Assembly: GCA_036376595.1 (NCBI GenBank)
Contig: DASVAA010000236.1
Location: 1 to 13,906, forward strand
Source: SMAG-U1939 sp036376595
GTDB lineage: Bacteria; Chloroflexota; Ktedonobacteria; Ktedonobacterales; JADMIN01
Reading direction: 5' to 3'
DNA length: 13,906 nucleotides
Positions 1 to 5,674 of the stretch are shown in pieces; within the stretch, counting starts at the first letter, position 1; each line of letters starts with the position of its first letter. The translations under genes and the position numbers were made by a program. The notes under the pieces were generated by a model that did no database searches, had not been told where the DNA came from, and worked only from the letters and a program-made list of their open reading frames with translations.

Positions 1-308
1 CGCACATCCTCCACCCGCCTGCGCATCTCGTCATAGAAGGCAGGGTTACGAGTGTGATCGGCTTCGTGCTCGCGTTCATACAGCGCGGCGGTGTCGGCGA
101 AGTGGGCATCCATTTGCTGCCGGTGATCGAGGTAGTACGAAACCACGCCAAACACGCCGGCCAGCGTGGTGGTGGGAAACTGCGCGACGATGTGCTCCGG
201 CGCCGTCCCTCGCTGCCACGCCGCGATGATGCTGTGGACCGTGACGCGCGTATCGCGAACGTAGTACTCGCCGTTGCGCTCTTGTATATGCTCGACGGTA
301 TTGATCAT
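1..308 (-). CDS. DUF433 family protein (VapB45-like antitoxin), 3' end outside window
   Basis: The frame runs from the ATG at 308-306 off the left edge with no stop, giving 102 visible residues. Residues 12-60 follow the DUF433 pattern: a short N-terminal strand, NGEYYVRDTRVTVHSII (residues 12-28), then a helix, a 'GTAPEHIVAQFP' turn and a second helix ending in VVSYYLDH. Family members are small helix-turn-helix-like proteins, often annotated as antitoxins and often followed by a PIN-like DUF5615 toxin gene. Any such partner would lie downstream, beyond position 1, and is not visible. An AGAGG ribosome binding site sits about 6 bases before the ATG. The gene starts 71 bases after the mqnC stop on the same strand, so co-transcription is possible but a link to menaquinone synthesis is not implied. 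The charged tail after residue 65 (many H, D, E, R) is typical of longer DUF433 members. The family call is good; the toxin-antitoxin role is inference. Confidence 0.8.
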   Translation of the reverse strand, partial: MINTVEHIQERNGEYYVRDTRVTVHSIIAAWQRGTAPEHIVAQFPTTTLAGVFGVVSYYLDHRQQMDAHFADTAALYEREHEADHTRNPAFYDEMRRRVEDV

Positions 309-379
309 TGACTGCCTCTGGCTGGCTGCGGATCATCCCCTATTGGGCTGCCGCCCACACGCCAGTCTAGCACATTGCG

Positions 380-1483
380 TTACGCGAACAGCTCCAGGAT
401 GCGGTAATTGCTGTCGCGCTTGGCAGGGCGGAAGCCGGCAGCGCGGATCTGCTCGTGGATCTGCTCGACCGTCATGCAGGTGCCCACGTCGGCCCCGGCG
501 GCGCTGACCACGTTCTCCTCCATCATCGTGCTGCCGAAGTCGTTGGCGCCCCAGCGCAGCGCCTCACGGGCCAGCGCCGGACCCTGCGACGGCCACGACG
601 CGCTGACGTTCGCCACGTTGTCGAGCATCAGCCGCGCCAGCGCCACCATGCGCAGATACTCCTGGCCTGGCGCGCGCGTGCCGCCCATCGCCGTGTGGTC
701 GGGCTGGTAGCTCCAGCAGATGAAACTGGTGAAGCCGTTGCCGTTGTAGGCCAGGCTCTCATCCTGCAGGTCGCGCACGCGGATCAGGTGTAGCAGCCGC
801 TCCTCCAGCTCCTCGCCGAAGCCGAAGACCATCGTCGCCGAGGTCGTCAGCCCCAGCCGCTGCGCCTGGCGCTCGGCCTCGATCCAGCTCTCCCAGGTCC
901 CCTTGTGTGGCGCGATGGTGTTGCGCGTGCGATTGTCGAGGATCTCCGCGCCGCCGCCTGGCAGCCCATCCAGCCCGGCGTCTTTGAGCGCGGCAAGCAC
1001 GTCGGGCAGCGGCATCTTCATGATGCGCGCGATGTTCCACACCTCGACCGGCGAGAAGGCGTCGATCTGAATCGTCGGATAGTGCTGCTTGATGTAGCGC
1101 AGCAGATCGGTGTAGTAGTCGAGCTTGAGATAGGGATGCACGCCGCCTTGCAACAGGATGCGCGTGCCACCCCAGTCAATTAGCTGCTCGATCTTGCGCC
1201 CGATCTCTTCATTCGAGAGCAGGTAGCCCTCGGGGCTGGCGGGCTTGCGATAGAACGCGCAGAAGCCGCAGTCAATGATGCAGACGTTGGTGTAGTTGAT
1301 GTTGCGGTCCACCAGGTAGGTGACGATGCCCTCAGGGTGGCGCCGCTGCCGCACCGCATCGGCCGCCGTGCGCAGCTCGTCGTCGGGCGCATCGGCGAAG
1401 AGGCGCAGCCCTTCATCGAGCGACAGGCGCTCGCCCGCCGCGGTCCGCGCCAGCAGCTCCTCGGTCGTTGTGATCGTCGGCAT
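380..1483 (-). CDS. mqnC: Cyclic dehypoxanthine futalosine synthase MqnC (radical SAM)
   Basis: This 367-residue radical SAM enzyme of the futalosine menaquinone pathway cyclises dehypoxanthine futalosine to the cyclic form, using S-adenosylmethionine and a [4Fe-4S] cluster in the cytoplasm. The cluster motif CX3CX2C is C68, C72 and C75, inside NINYTNVC...CGFCAFYR, a signature shared with MqnE. The 'VTYLVDRNINYTN' lead-in and the 'MMEENVVSAAG' segment near the C-terminus favour MqnC over MqnE. Length is normal for the family. The frame is open upstream to 1579, but the ATG at 1483 is chosen because AGGGGGTGA lies about 6 bases before it. The upstream extension is only translated hairpin repeat. 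It is the fourth gene in a minus-strand row (TetR, mqnA, radical SAM, mqnC), separated from the radical SAM gene by 185 bases of repeats. MqnE is the main alternative; I judge it less likely. Confidence 0.9.
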   Translation of the reverse strand: MPTITTTEELLARTAAGERLSLDEGLRLFADAPDDELRTAADAVRQRRHPEGIVTYLVDRNINYTNVCIIDCGFCAFYRKPASPEGYLLSNEEIGRKIEQLIDWGGTRILLQGGVHPYLKLDYYTDLLRYIKQHYPTIQIDAFSPVEVWNIARIMKMPLPDVLAALKDAGLDGLPGGGAEILDNRTRNTIAPHKGTWESWIEAERQAQRLGLTTSATMVFGFGEELEERLLHLIRVRDLQDESLAYNGNGFTSFICWSYQPDHTAMGGTRAPGQEYLRMVALARLMLDNVANVSASWPSQGPALAREALRWGANDFGSTMMEENVVSAAGADVGTCMTVEQIHEQIRAAGFRPAKRDSNYRILELFA

Positions 1484-1526
1484 ATCGCTCACCCCCTCAT
1501 GCGAGGTATCATCGCCCATTGTCGCC

Positions 1527-1550
1527 GGGCGTCCACCGGACGCCCCTACG
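1527..1550 (+). repeat. Hairpin repeat, copy 1
   Basis: GGGCGTCC-ACC-GGACGCCC (stem 1527-1534 with 1538-1545, three-base loop) is followed by the tail CTACG at 1546-1550. The stem is a perfect 8 bp. The tail gives the element a direction, which is plus here, the same as all other copies in the window. It lies 44 bases upstream of the mqnC start. It resembles REP-type palindromic units in size and placement. Confidence 0.9.
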
Positions 1551-1569
1551 CATGCACCCCTCGGCCAGC

Positions 1570-1593
1570 GGGCGTCCACCGGACGCCCCTACG
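1570..1593 (+). repeat. Hairpin repeat, copy 2
   Basis: Identical over stem, loop and CTACG tail to the copy at 1527-1550, and offset from it by 43 bases. It is followed after about 10 bases by CTTCGCG-rich sequence, an arrangement also seen after the copy at 4921. Confidence 0.9.
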
Positions 1594-1668
1594 AACCGCC
1601 TTCGCGTTGTCTCTCCCTCTTCGCGTTCTCCGCGCTTGTTTCGCGAGCTTCGCGCTCTCCGTTATCCT

Positions 1669-2988
1669 CTACGCCGGTACCTCCAGCGGCTCCAGCACGT
1701 CCATGAACGGGCTGACGCTGAAGACCGCGTGGCCAGGACCCGGCTCGCCGTAGCCCGGCGGCGGCGCCAGATGGTAGCCGTTGAGCGTGTCGCGGTACGT
1801 CTCCAGCAGCCGCAGGTGGTACTCCAGGGGCGCACCGTCGGGATTGGCGTCGCCCAAAGGGGTCATTGGCTCCGGGCACCAGGTGGTGAAGCGCGGGGTG
1901 ATGCCCTTGGACATGAAGAAGCGCAGCCCCTCAGCGGTCGAGGCGATGGCACGCTCCACGTCGTCGTAGCCGTAGGGCCGCGCCATCTCGACGCCGGCCA
2001 CGAAGTTGGGGATCACCTGCGCCGGACCAAACACCTCGGCGGCATCCACGATGCGGCGGATCCACTCGTCGCGGCCGATGTAGCGCGTCTTGCCCGGGCA
2101 GATCTTGGGGAACAGCTCGGGGTCCCAGACCTCGTAGTTGGGGTGGTAGATCTGCGCGCCCGCCGCTTTGAGGCGCTTGACGTCCGCGACGGGCCAAGCC
2201 TGCGTCACCACCTTGCTGATCCAGCGGCCGGGGAAGCGCCCCTCGATGGCCTCGACGTACTGCGCGTAGAACTCGACCTCGCTCTTGCCCTGCAACGACG
2301 ACGTGACGCTGCCGCCGGTGAGCGTATATGCCTGGCTCTCGCTGCCGCTTGCGTCCACGATCTCCAGCGCCGCGAGCACGTCGGCCACCGCCTTGACGCC
2401 CGTGTAGGGGCGCCCCTGCTGGATCTGCTGGCGGTAGTTGTTGTTGATGTCGCAGAACTGGCACTCCTCGTGGGCGCCGAAGTACTGGCAGACGCGGAAG
2501 ACGGTCAGGTAGAGCAGGTAGCCCCACTCGATGGTCGGCGCGATCTCGGCCACCGGGCGGCCGTCGGGGAGTGTGGCGCGATAGTGCGCCGGCAGCTCGT
2601 GCAGGCCAACCTCGGCGATCGGTGCGTCCTCGGCGTGCAGCCATAGCGCGCCCTCGCGCGGCGCCACGCGGTACGGCGACGCCGGATTGAGCCGCGTCGA
2701 GACGATCGTGCGCCGCAGCCCGTAGGGGCCGCCGCTCAGCGCGATCTCTTCGGGCGCGTGCCACTTCTGCTCGTCGTCGAGCTGCTGCTGGCGCACCATA
2801 TCGAACGAGAAGATGAAATACGACTTCGGCTGGTGCTCGCGGCCGTTCGCATCGCCATCGGGCGCGCGGACCAGCGCGCCGGCATCAAAACGCACGCCGG
2901 AGCGCAGCAGGTCCGCCTTGACCACCGCCTCGCGCGGCAGCGTGGGGTGGCGCGCGAACTGCGCCTCAAGCTCGTCTATGCGTCGCAT
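1669..2988 (-). CDS. Radical SAM protein of unassigned function in mqn cluster
   Basis: A 439-residue protein with a radical SAM core. Three cysteines, C167, C176 and C179, stand in VCQYFGAHEECQFCD, giving CX8CX2C rather than the usual CX3CX2C. An aromatic residue after the middle cysteine of the CX2C pair and the following glycine-containing strands (LTGGSVTSS near 224-232) fit a SAM-binding barrel. A region of about 150 residues precedes the cluster. The motif spacing and the C-x-Y at the first cysteine recall, from memory, the MSMEG_0568 type of radical SAM protein; this was not checked. It lies between mqnA and mqnC on the same strand, so a role in menaquinone synthesis or a side branch is plausible, but the substrate is unknown. 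The ATG at 2988 is supported by GAGAGG about 8 bases upstream. It is not MqnE, whose cysteine spacing is CX3CX2C. Function remains open. Confidence 0.8.
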   Translation of the reverse strand: MRRIDELEAQFARHPTLPREAVVKADLLRSGVRFDAGALVRAPDGDANGREHQPKSYFIFSFDMVRQQQLDDEQKWHAPEEIALSGGPYGLRRTIVSTRLNPASPYRVAPREGALWLHAEDAPIAEVGLHELPAHYRATLPDGRPVAEIAPTIEWGYLLYLTVFRVCQYFGAHEECQFCDINNNYRQQIQQGRPYTGVKAVADVLAALEIVDASGSESQAYTLTGGSVTSSLQGKSEVEFYAQYVEAIEGRFPGRWISKVVTQAWPVADVKRLKAAGAQIYHPNYEVWDPELFPKICPGKTRYIGRDEWIRRIVDAAEVFGPAQVIPNFVAGVEMARPYGYDDVERAIASTAEGLRFFMSKGITPRFTTWCPEPMTPLGDANPDGAPLEYHLRLLETYRDTLNGYHLAPPPGYGEPGPGHAVFSVSPFMDVLEPLEVPA

Positions 2989-3014
2989 GTCACATCCTCT
3001 CTCTCGCCGCGCCA

Positions 3015-3037
3015 GGCGTATGCCATACGCCCCTACA
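3015..3037 (+). repeat. Variant hairpin repeat with the same tail
   Basis: GGCGTAT-GCC-ATACGCC (stems 3015-3021 and 3025-3031, three-base loop) is followed by CCCTACA. Outer stem (GGCGT/ACGCC), loop length and CCTAC tail match the copies at 1527, 1570 and 4921. The inner stem pair and loop bases differ but still pair, as expected for related elements under selection for folding. It sits 26 bases upstream of the radical SAM start codon. Confidence 0.75.
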
Positions 3038-3052
3038 CGCTAGTCGTCCTCC

Positions 3053-3070
3053 AGCCCGCGCAGGCGGGCT
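3053..3070 (+). repeat. Hairpin AGCCCGC-GCAG-GCGGGCT
   Basis: A perfect 7-bp stem (3053-3059 with 3064-3070) with a four-base loop, followed on the plus strand by TTTG. It would look like a weak terminator for plus-strand transcription, but no plus-strand gene precedes it, and on the minus strand there is no U run. It is more likely a dispersed repeat than a terminator. Confidence 0.55.
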
Positions 3071-3090
3071 TTGTGGCCGCAGGCCCCTAG

Positions 3091-3154
3091 GCGCGGATGC
3101 ATCCGCCGGCCCTCGTGTCGCTGGCGCCGATCGCGCGGATGCATCCGCCGGCCC
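3091..3154. repeat. Two direct copies of a 22-base unit with a 14-bp palindrome
   Basis: Copies at 3091-3112 and 3133-3154 are identical and each contains the perfect palindrome GCGGATGCATCCGC followed by CGGCCC. The offset is 42 bases, about four turns of B-DNA, so both palindromes would face the same side of the helix. They lie immediately after the mqnA stop codon. They could be repeats of the local hairpin class or paired operator sites; the sequence alone does not decide. Confidence 0.8.
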
Positions 3155-3164
3155 CCGTCGCGCA

Positions 3165-4205
3165 CTACAGCCATCGCACGTCCTCCCAGGCGAAACCCGG
3201 CACCGCCAGCTCCAGAAAGGCGCGCAGGCCGCGCAGGTCGCGCTCGGTCAGCGCGTAGTCCAGCAGCCGCAGGTAGGCGGCGCAGGTGGCGAGCGGCAGA
3301 TTCAGGCGCCGTGCGGCGTCGGCGGCGATGATGTCCAGATGAGCGAGGCCCCAATCCGTCGAGGTGCGCAGCAGCTCGAGCACGCCGCCCTGGCGGATCG
3401 CCTCCGCACGGTCGCGCCGCGCCGCCCAGACCGAGAAGACGAACGGCAACCCCGTCCACGCCTGCCACTCGGCGGCGAGGTCGAAGATGTACGGCACCGC
3501 ACCGCCGATGGGCCGCCGCGCCTGCCCCTCGCGCAGCGCGATGTCGCCAATCAGCAGCGCAGCGTCGTGCGCGGCGAGCATCGCGTCGAGGTCTGGCGGC
3601 CGCGAGACGAGCCGCGGCGAGACGCCGTAGCGCCGCTCGCAGAGCAGCCGGACCAGCGCCACCGAGGTCGCCGAATCGCTGGTTACGGCGACCGAGCCGC
3701 CGTCGAGCGCGGACCAGTCGCGGTGCCGCGAGAAGAGCAACACGCTCGCCACGCGCCCGTGCGCGGCAACCGAGAGGTCCGGCAGCAGCAGCCACTCGCG
3801 CGCGTGCTCGCCGAAGGCGACGCTCGACACATTCGACACATCGATCGCACCAGCCGCCAGCGCCGCATTCATTACCGATGGCACGCCCGCCACCAGCTCG
3901 ACACCGCTGTCGTTTCCAGGGAGTACGCCTTGTGTGCCGGGGCCATCCCGCCATTCGGGATGTCGCAGCCAGTCGTAGACCGGCGCCACGTTGAGATAAT
4001 CGATCACGCCCAGGCGAACGGGAGTAGCGGCGAACGCGGAGGTCGCGGAGGTTCGCGGAGGTCGCGGAGAGGGAGAGAGTGATTCGATCGTGGTGGATTC
4101 TGTAGAGGCGCAGGGCACGCGCCCAGCGGTGGGTGCCGATCGAGTGTCCGATTTAGCGGAAGATGGGCTGCCTGTGTGTGGAATGGCAGTATCGCGCGCG
4201 GTCAT
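3165..4205 (-). CDS. mqnA: Chorismate dehydratase MqnA with N-terminal extension
   Basis: A 346-residue protein whose residues 63-346 match MqnA, the enzyme that dehydrates chorismate to 3-[(1-carboxyvinyl)oxy]benzoate, the first step of the futalosine route. Visible family signatures are LGVIDYLNVAPVY (65-77), GVPSVMNAALAAGAIDVS (107-124) followed by SSVAF, and LLPDLSVAAHG (140-150). The fold is a two-lobed periplasmic-binding-protein type, but no signal peptide is seen, so it is cytoplasmic. The first 62 residues are rich in S, T and P and are not part of the usual family, which starts close to the 'R-x-G-x-x-x-Y-L-N' strand. Part of this extension is encoded by a 9-base tandem repeat (4036-4070). 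The ATG at 4205 is chosen because it overlaps the TetR stop as ATGA and has GGGAG about 8 bases upstream. No convincing internal start was found, but a GTG near residue 30 cannot be excluded. Confidence 0.88.
   Translation of the reverse strand: MTARDTAIPHTGSPSSAKSDTRSAPTAGRVPCASTESTTIESLSPSPRPPRTSATSAFAATPVRLGVIDYLNVAPVYDWLRHPEWRDGPGTQGVLPGNDSGVELVAGVPSVMNAALAAGAIDVSNVSSVAFGEHAREWLLLPDLSVAAHGRVASVLLFSRHRDWSALDGGSVAVTSDSATSVALVRLLCERRYGVSPRLVSRPPDLDAMLAAHDAALLIGDIALREGQARRPIGGAVPYIFDLAAEWQAWTGLPFVFSVWAARRDRAEAIRQGGVLELLRTSTDWGLAHLDIIAADAARRLNLPLATCAAYLRLLDYALTERDLRGLRAFLELAVPGFAWEDVRWL
4036..4070 (+). repeat. Nine-base tandem repeat inside the mqnA N-terminal extension
   Basis: Four imperfect units of GCGGAGGTC/T occur at 4036, 4045, 4055 and 4064, with one base inserted before the third. 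They encode the SPRPPRTSATS-like low-complexity stretch around residues 46-57 of MqnA. The sequence resembles the CTTCGCG-rich runs in the gaps at 1603-1660 and 4961-4995 in being short-period and G/C-biased, so a shared origin by slippage or repeat spread is possible. Confidence 0.6.
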
Positions 4206-4873
4206 GGCTGGTCTCCCAATTCAGTGGGCATGCCGCTCGCCTCGCCGGGCACGGGTGCGCCGATCGAGCGCAGCAGCAGCACCCGTAGCTGCGGCAGCAC
4301 GTGCTCCAGGCGTTCCGGCTTGCCCGTCACCAGCCAGCGCACCACCAGCTCGTTGATCGCCCCGAACCAGACCCAGGAAGTTGTCTCCGTATCGAAAGGC
4401 GGCAGCGCACCGGCCGCCACCGCGCGGTCGAGGTAGCGCTGAATCATAGCGGCGAAGTAGCCCCGCGTGCGCATCAACTTCTCGTCGAAGCCGTGTCCCA
4501 GCCCCACCGCCTCGACCAGCAGAATCTTGGCGAGCGCGCGGTAGCGCGAGAAGGTCTCGATGACGGTGCGTAGCGCGGCGTCGAGCTGGGCGATGGGATC
4601 CGGCTCGGCGGCGATGGCACGGTCCACGGCGGCGGCGAGCTTGGGCACCAGCGCATCCACCAGCGCGAGGAAAATGCTCTGTTTATTGGGGAAGTGGAAG
4701 TAGAAGCCGCCCTTTGAGCTATCCGACGCGCGGATGATGTCGTCCACGCCCGCGCCGTGGTAGCCTTTGGTGGCGAAGACCTGCTCGGCGGCGTCGAGCA
4801 GGCGCTGGCGCGTGGCCTCTTTGTCGCGCACGTGGGCGGCGCCCTCGCCGGCCTTCCGCGGATCGCCTGCCAT
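4202..4873 (-). CDS. TetR/AcrR family transcriptional regulator
   Basis: A 223-residue repressor-type protein. The N-terminal DNA-binding domain spans about residues 18-66: the ATRQRLLDAAEQVFATKGY helix pair, then VDDIIRASDSSKGGFYFHF, where KGGFYFHFPNK is the family hallmark. Residues 70-223 form the helical ligand-binding and dimer domain, too variable to predict a ligand. The frame is open back to 5110, but the ATG at 4873 is preferred: the conserved domain begins soon after it, and the upstream codons translate the hairpin repeat. Its ribosome binding site (AGGCGAG) is weak. The last three bases overlap the mqnA start (ATGA), so the two proteins are probably translationally coupled. This suggests that it controls itself and the mqn genes, as TetR proteins often do; the effector is unknown. 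A near-consensus promoter at 5036-5064 and a palindrome at 5007-5020 lie upstream. Confidence 0.92.
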   Translation of the reverse strand: MAGDPRKAGEGAAHVRDKEATRQRLLDAAEQVFATKGYHGAGVDDIIRASDSSKGGFYFHFPNKQSIFLALVDALVPKLAAAVDRAIAAEPDPIAQLDAALRTVIETFSRYRALAKILLVEAVGLGHGFDEKLMRTRGYFAAMIQRYLDRAVAAGALPPFDTETTSWVWFGAINELVVRWLVTGKPERLEHVLPQLRVLLLRSIGAPVPGEASGMPTELGDQP

Positions 4874-4920
4874 AACGCTCGCCTGCCTTCGCGTGTGTCT
4901 TGCCCCGTATGCGCCCCGGT

Positions 4921-4944
4921 GGGCGTCCACCGGACGCCCCCACG
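4921..4944 (+). repeat. Hairpin repeat, copy 3, in the TetR leader
   Basis: Same 8-bp stem and ACC loop as the copies at 1527 and 1570 (4921-4928 with 4932-4939). The tail is CCACG rather than CTACG. It is 48 bases upstream of the TetR start and inside the predicted 5' leader, so it would fold in the mRNA. CTTCGCG-rich sequence follows at about 4961-4995, as after copy 2. Confidence 0.88.
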
Positions 4945-5006
4945 CAACGCCAGCATCGTGTGCTTCGCGCTCGCTTTGCGTCCTTCGCGTTCCCCAAGGT
5001 CCACGA

Positions 5007-5020
5007 ACCGACGCGCCGGT
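5007..5020. promoter_or_regulatory. Candidate operator palindrome near the TetR promoter
   Basis: ACCGACGCGCCGGT is a 14-base inverted repeat with one mismatched pair, placed roughly 10-25 bases after the predicted transcript start. Size and position suit autoregulation by the TetR protein. In DNA this GC-rich, a match of this quality can arise by chance, so the call is tentative. Confidence 0.35.
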
Positions 5021-5035
5021 CTGTTCCGTGGAGGG

Positions 5036-5064
5036 ATTGTAGGAGTGGCGGGCAGAGGTGTCAA
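5036..5064 (-). promoter_or_regulatory. Sigma-70-type promoter for TetR-mqn operon
   Basis: On the minus strand TTGACA (5064-5059) and TACAAT (5041-5036) are separated by exactly 17 bases. This matches the full -35 consensus and five of six -10 bases. Transcription would start near 5029, leaving a leader of about 155 bases before the TetR ATG. It is the best promoter in the window and supports a transcript TetR-mqnA, perhaps continuing through the radical SAM gene and mqnC. Confidence 0.8.
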
Positions 5065-5111
5065 GGATCGCGGCGCTAGCGGCTTCATCATCGGGGCTGG
5101 ACCAGCGCACA

Positions 5112-5137
5112 GCGAAGGCTTCGCGGCGTCCGCCGCG
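5112..5137. other. Two adjoining hairpins after the membrane protein gene
   Basis: GCGAA-GGC-TTCGC (5112-5124) and CGCGGC-GTCC-GCCGCG (5122-5137) overlap by three bases downstream of the stop of the 4-TM gene (5170). Either could slow transcription leaving that gene, but there is no U run on the minus strand, so a classical terminator is not claimed. The rest of 5065-5169 shows nothing recognisable. Confidence 0.35.
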
Positions 5138-5169
5138 GTGCAGGGTGGTGCGCAGCCAAGATGAGAAGG

Positions 5170-5592
5170 CTAGGCAGCTCTCCCGAGGCCGAAGGCGGCG
5201 CGCACGTTCGGGCGGAAGAGATACCAGAGCACCACGAGGGCAACCACGATGGTGATGATAAAGCTAACGGTGTTTCCGGCGGTGAATCCGCGCATGACGA
5301 CCCCGACAATCTGCCTGACCACATCCAGCACGAGCACGACGACGCCCGCGGTCCAGGCCCAGCGCTTCAGCGAGAAGGCGCCAATGCCGAAGACGAGGTA
5401 CAGGATGCCCAGGACAGCATCTGAGATCGTCGCGTAGACCAGGGTCCCCGCGTTGTACCTGTTTGCCACAGCCGCCACGCCGGATGCCAAAAGAGCTGTT
5501 CCGAGCAGTCCCAGCAGAGCTAGGAGCAGACTGAAGACACCATAGATGATGGCGAGGACCGCGATGACAGTGACACCAACAGGTCGCTTCAT
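5170..5592 (-). CDS. Small four-helix integral membrane protein, unknown function
   Basis: A 140-residue, very hydrophobic protein. Four membrane segments can be seen at about residues 6-30, 54-73, 79-99 and 108-126, with a positively charged start (MKRP) and a conserved-looking end WYLFRPNVRAAFG. A start with MKRPxGVTVIAVL and an end with L-x-R-P-x-V-x-x-A-F-G are common in small uncharacterised bacterial and archaeal membrane proteins. I cannot give a function. The frame is open to 5667, but the ATG at 5592 is clearly favoured by AGGAG 7 bases upstream. It follows the DUF1254 gene by 82 bases on the same strand, with a hairpin at 5646-5665 between them, so it may be the last gene of the DUF1214-DUF1254 unit or a separate one. 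Confidence 0.8.
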   Translation of the reverse strand: MKRPVGVTVIAVLAIIYGVFSLLLALLGLLGTALLASGVAAVANRYNAGTLVYATISDAVLGILYLVFGIGAFSLKRWAWTAGVVVLVLDVVRQIVGVVMRGFTAGNTVSFIITIVVALVVLWYLFRPNVRAAFGLGRAA

Positions 5593-5645
5593 GGTGGAAC
5601 TCCTATTCGATGCGTCAGACACGCCCTCAGACCACAGCAGCGCGA

Positions 5646-5665
5646 GACGCCATGCCAATGGCGTC
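5646..5665. other. Hairpin between DUF1254 gene and membrane protein gene
   Basis: GACGCCAT-GCCA-ATGGCGTC is a perfect 8-bp stem (5646-5653 with 5658-5665) with a four-base loop. No U run follows on the minus strand. It could be a processing or partial-termination point that sets a lower level for the membrane protein, or the class of local hairpin seen elsewhere, although it lacks the CCTAC tail. Confidence 0.5.
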
Positions 5666-5674
5666 AACGGCGTG

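Larger units (their letters stand above)
1484..1668. other. Repeat-filled gap between radical SAM gene and mqnC
   Basis: These 185 bases hold two copies of the 19-base hairpin repeat (1527-1550 and 1570-1593), then a run at about 1603-1660 in which CTTCGCG/TTCGCG recurs several times. The mqnC ribosome binding site lies at its left end. No convincing promoter or U-tailed terminator was seen, so mqnC may be read through from upstream. The hairpins could act as mRNA-stabilising or attenuating structures in such a transcript; that is inference. Confidence 0.6.
2989..3164. other. Gap between mqnA and radical SAM gene, packed with palindromes
   Basis: These 176 bases contain four short palindromic units of three kinds (3015-3037, 3053-3070, 3091-3112 and 3133-3154), plus the ribosome binding site of the radical SAM gene at the left end. 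No clear minus-strand promoter or U-tailed terminator was found. The density of structure suggests either repeat accumulation or control of the distal half of the operon at RNA level. Confidence 0.6.

Noticed and set aside
1484..1579. N-terminal extension of MqnC to an upstream ATG at 1579
   Set aside because: The extra codons translate a hairpin repeat, and a strong ribosome binding site sits in front of the ATG at 1483.
1527..1593. CRISPR array from the two hairpin repeats 43 bases apart
   Set aside because: Only two units with a 19-base spacer, other copies are dispersed, and no cas genes are present.
1519..2646. A 375-codon plus-strand open frame opposite the radical SAM gene
   Set aside because: Its translation is composition-driven (rich in R, A, L, V, D, H), has no recognisable domain, and lies antisense to a gene with clear motifs and a ribosome binding site.
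3053..3070. Rho-independent terminator on the plus strand
   Set aside because: The stem is good, but only three T residues follow and no plus-strand gene precedes it.
4874..5110. N-terminal extension of the TetR protein to 5110
   Set aside because: It would cross the predicted promoter and a hairpin repeat, and TetR domains normally start within about 20 residues of the N-terminus.
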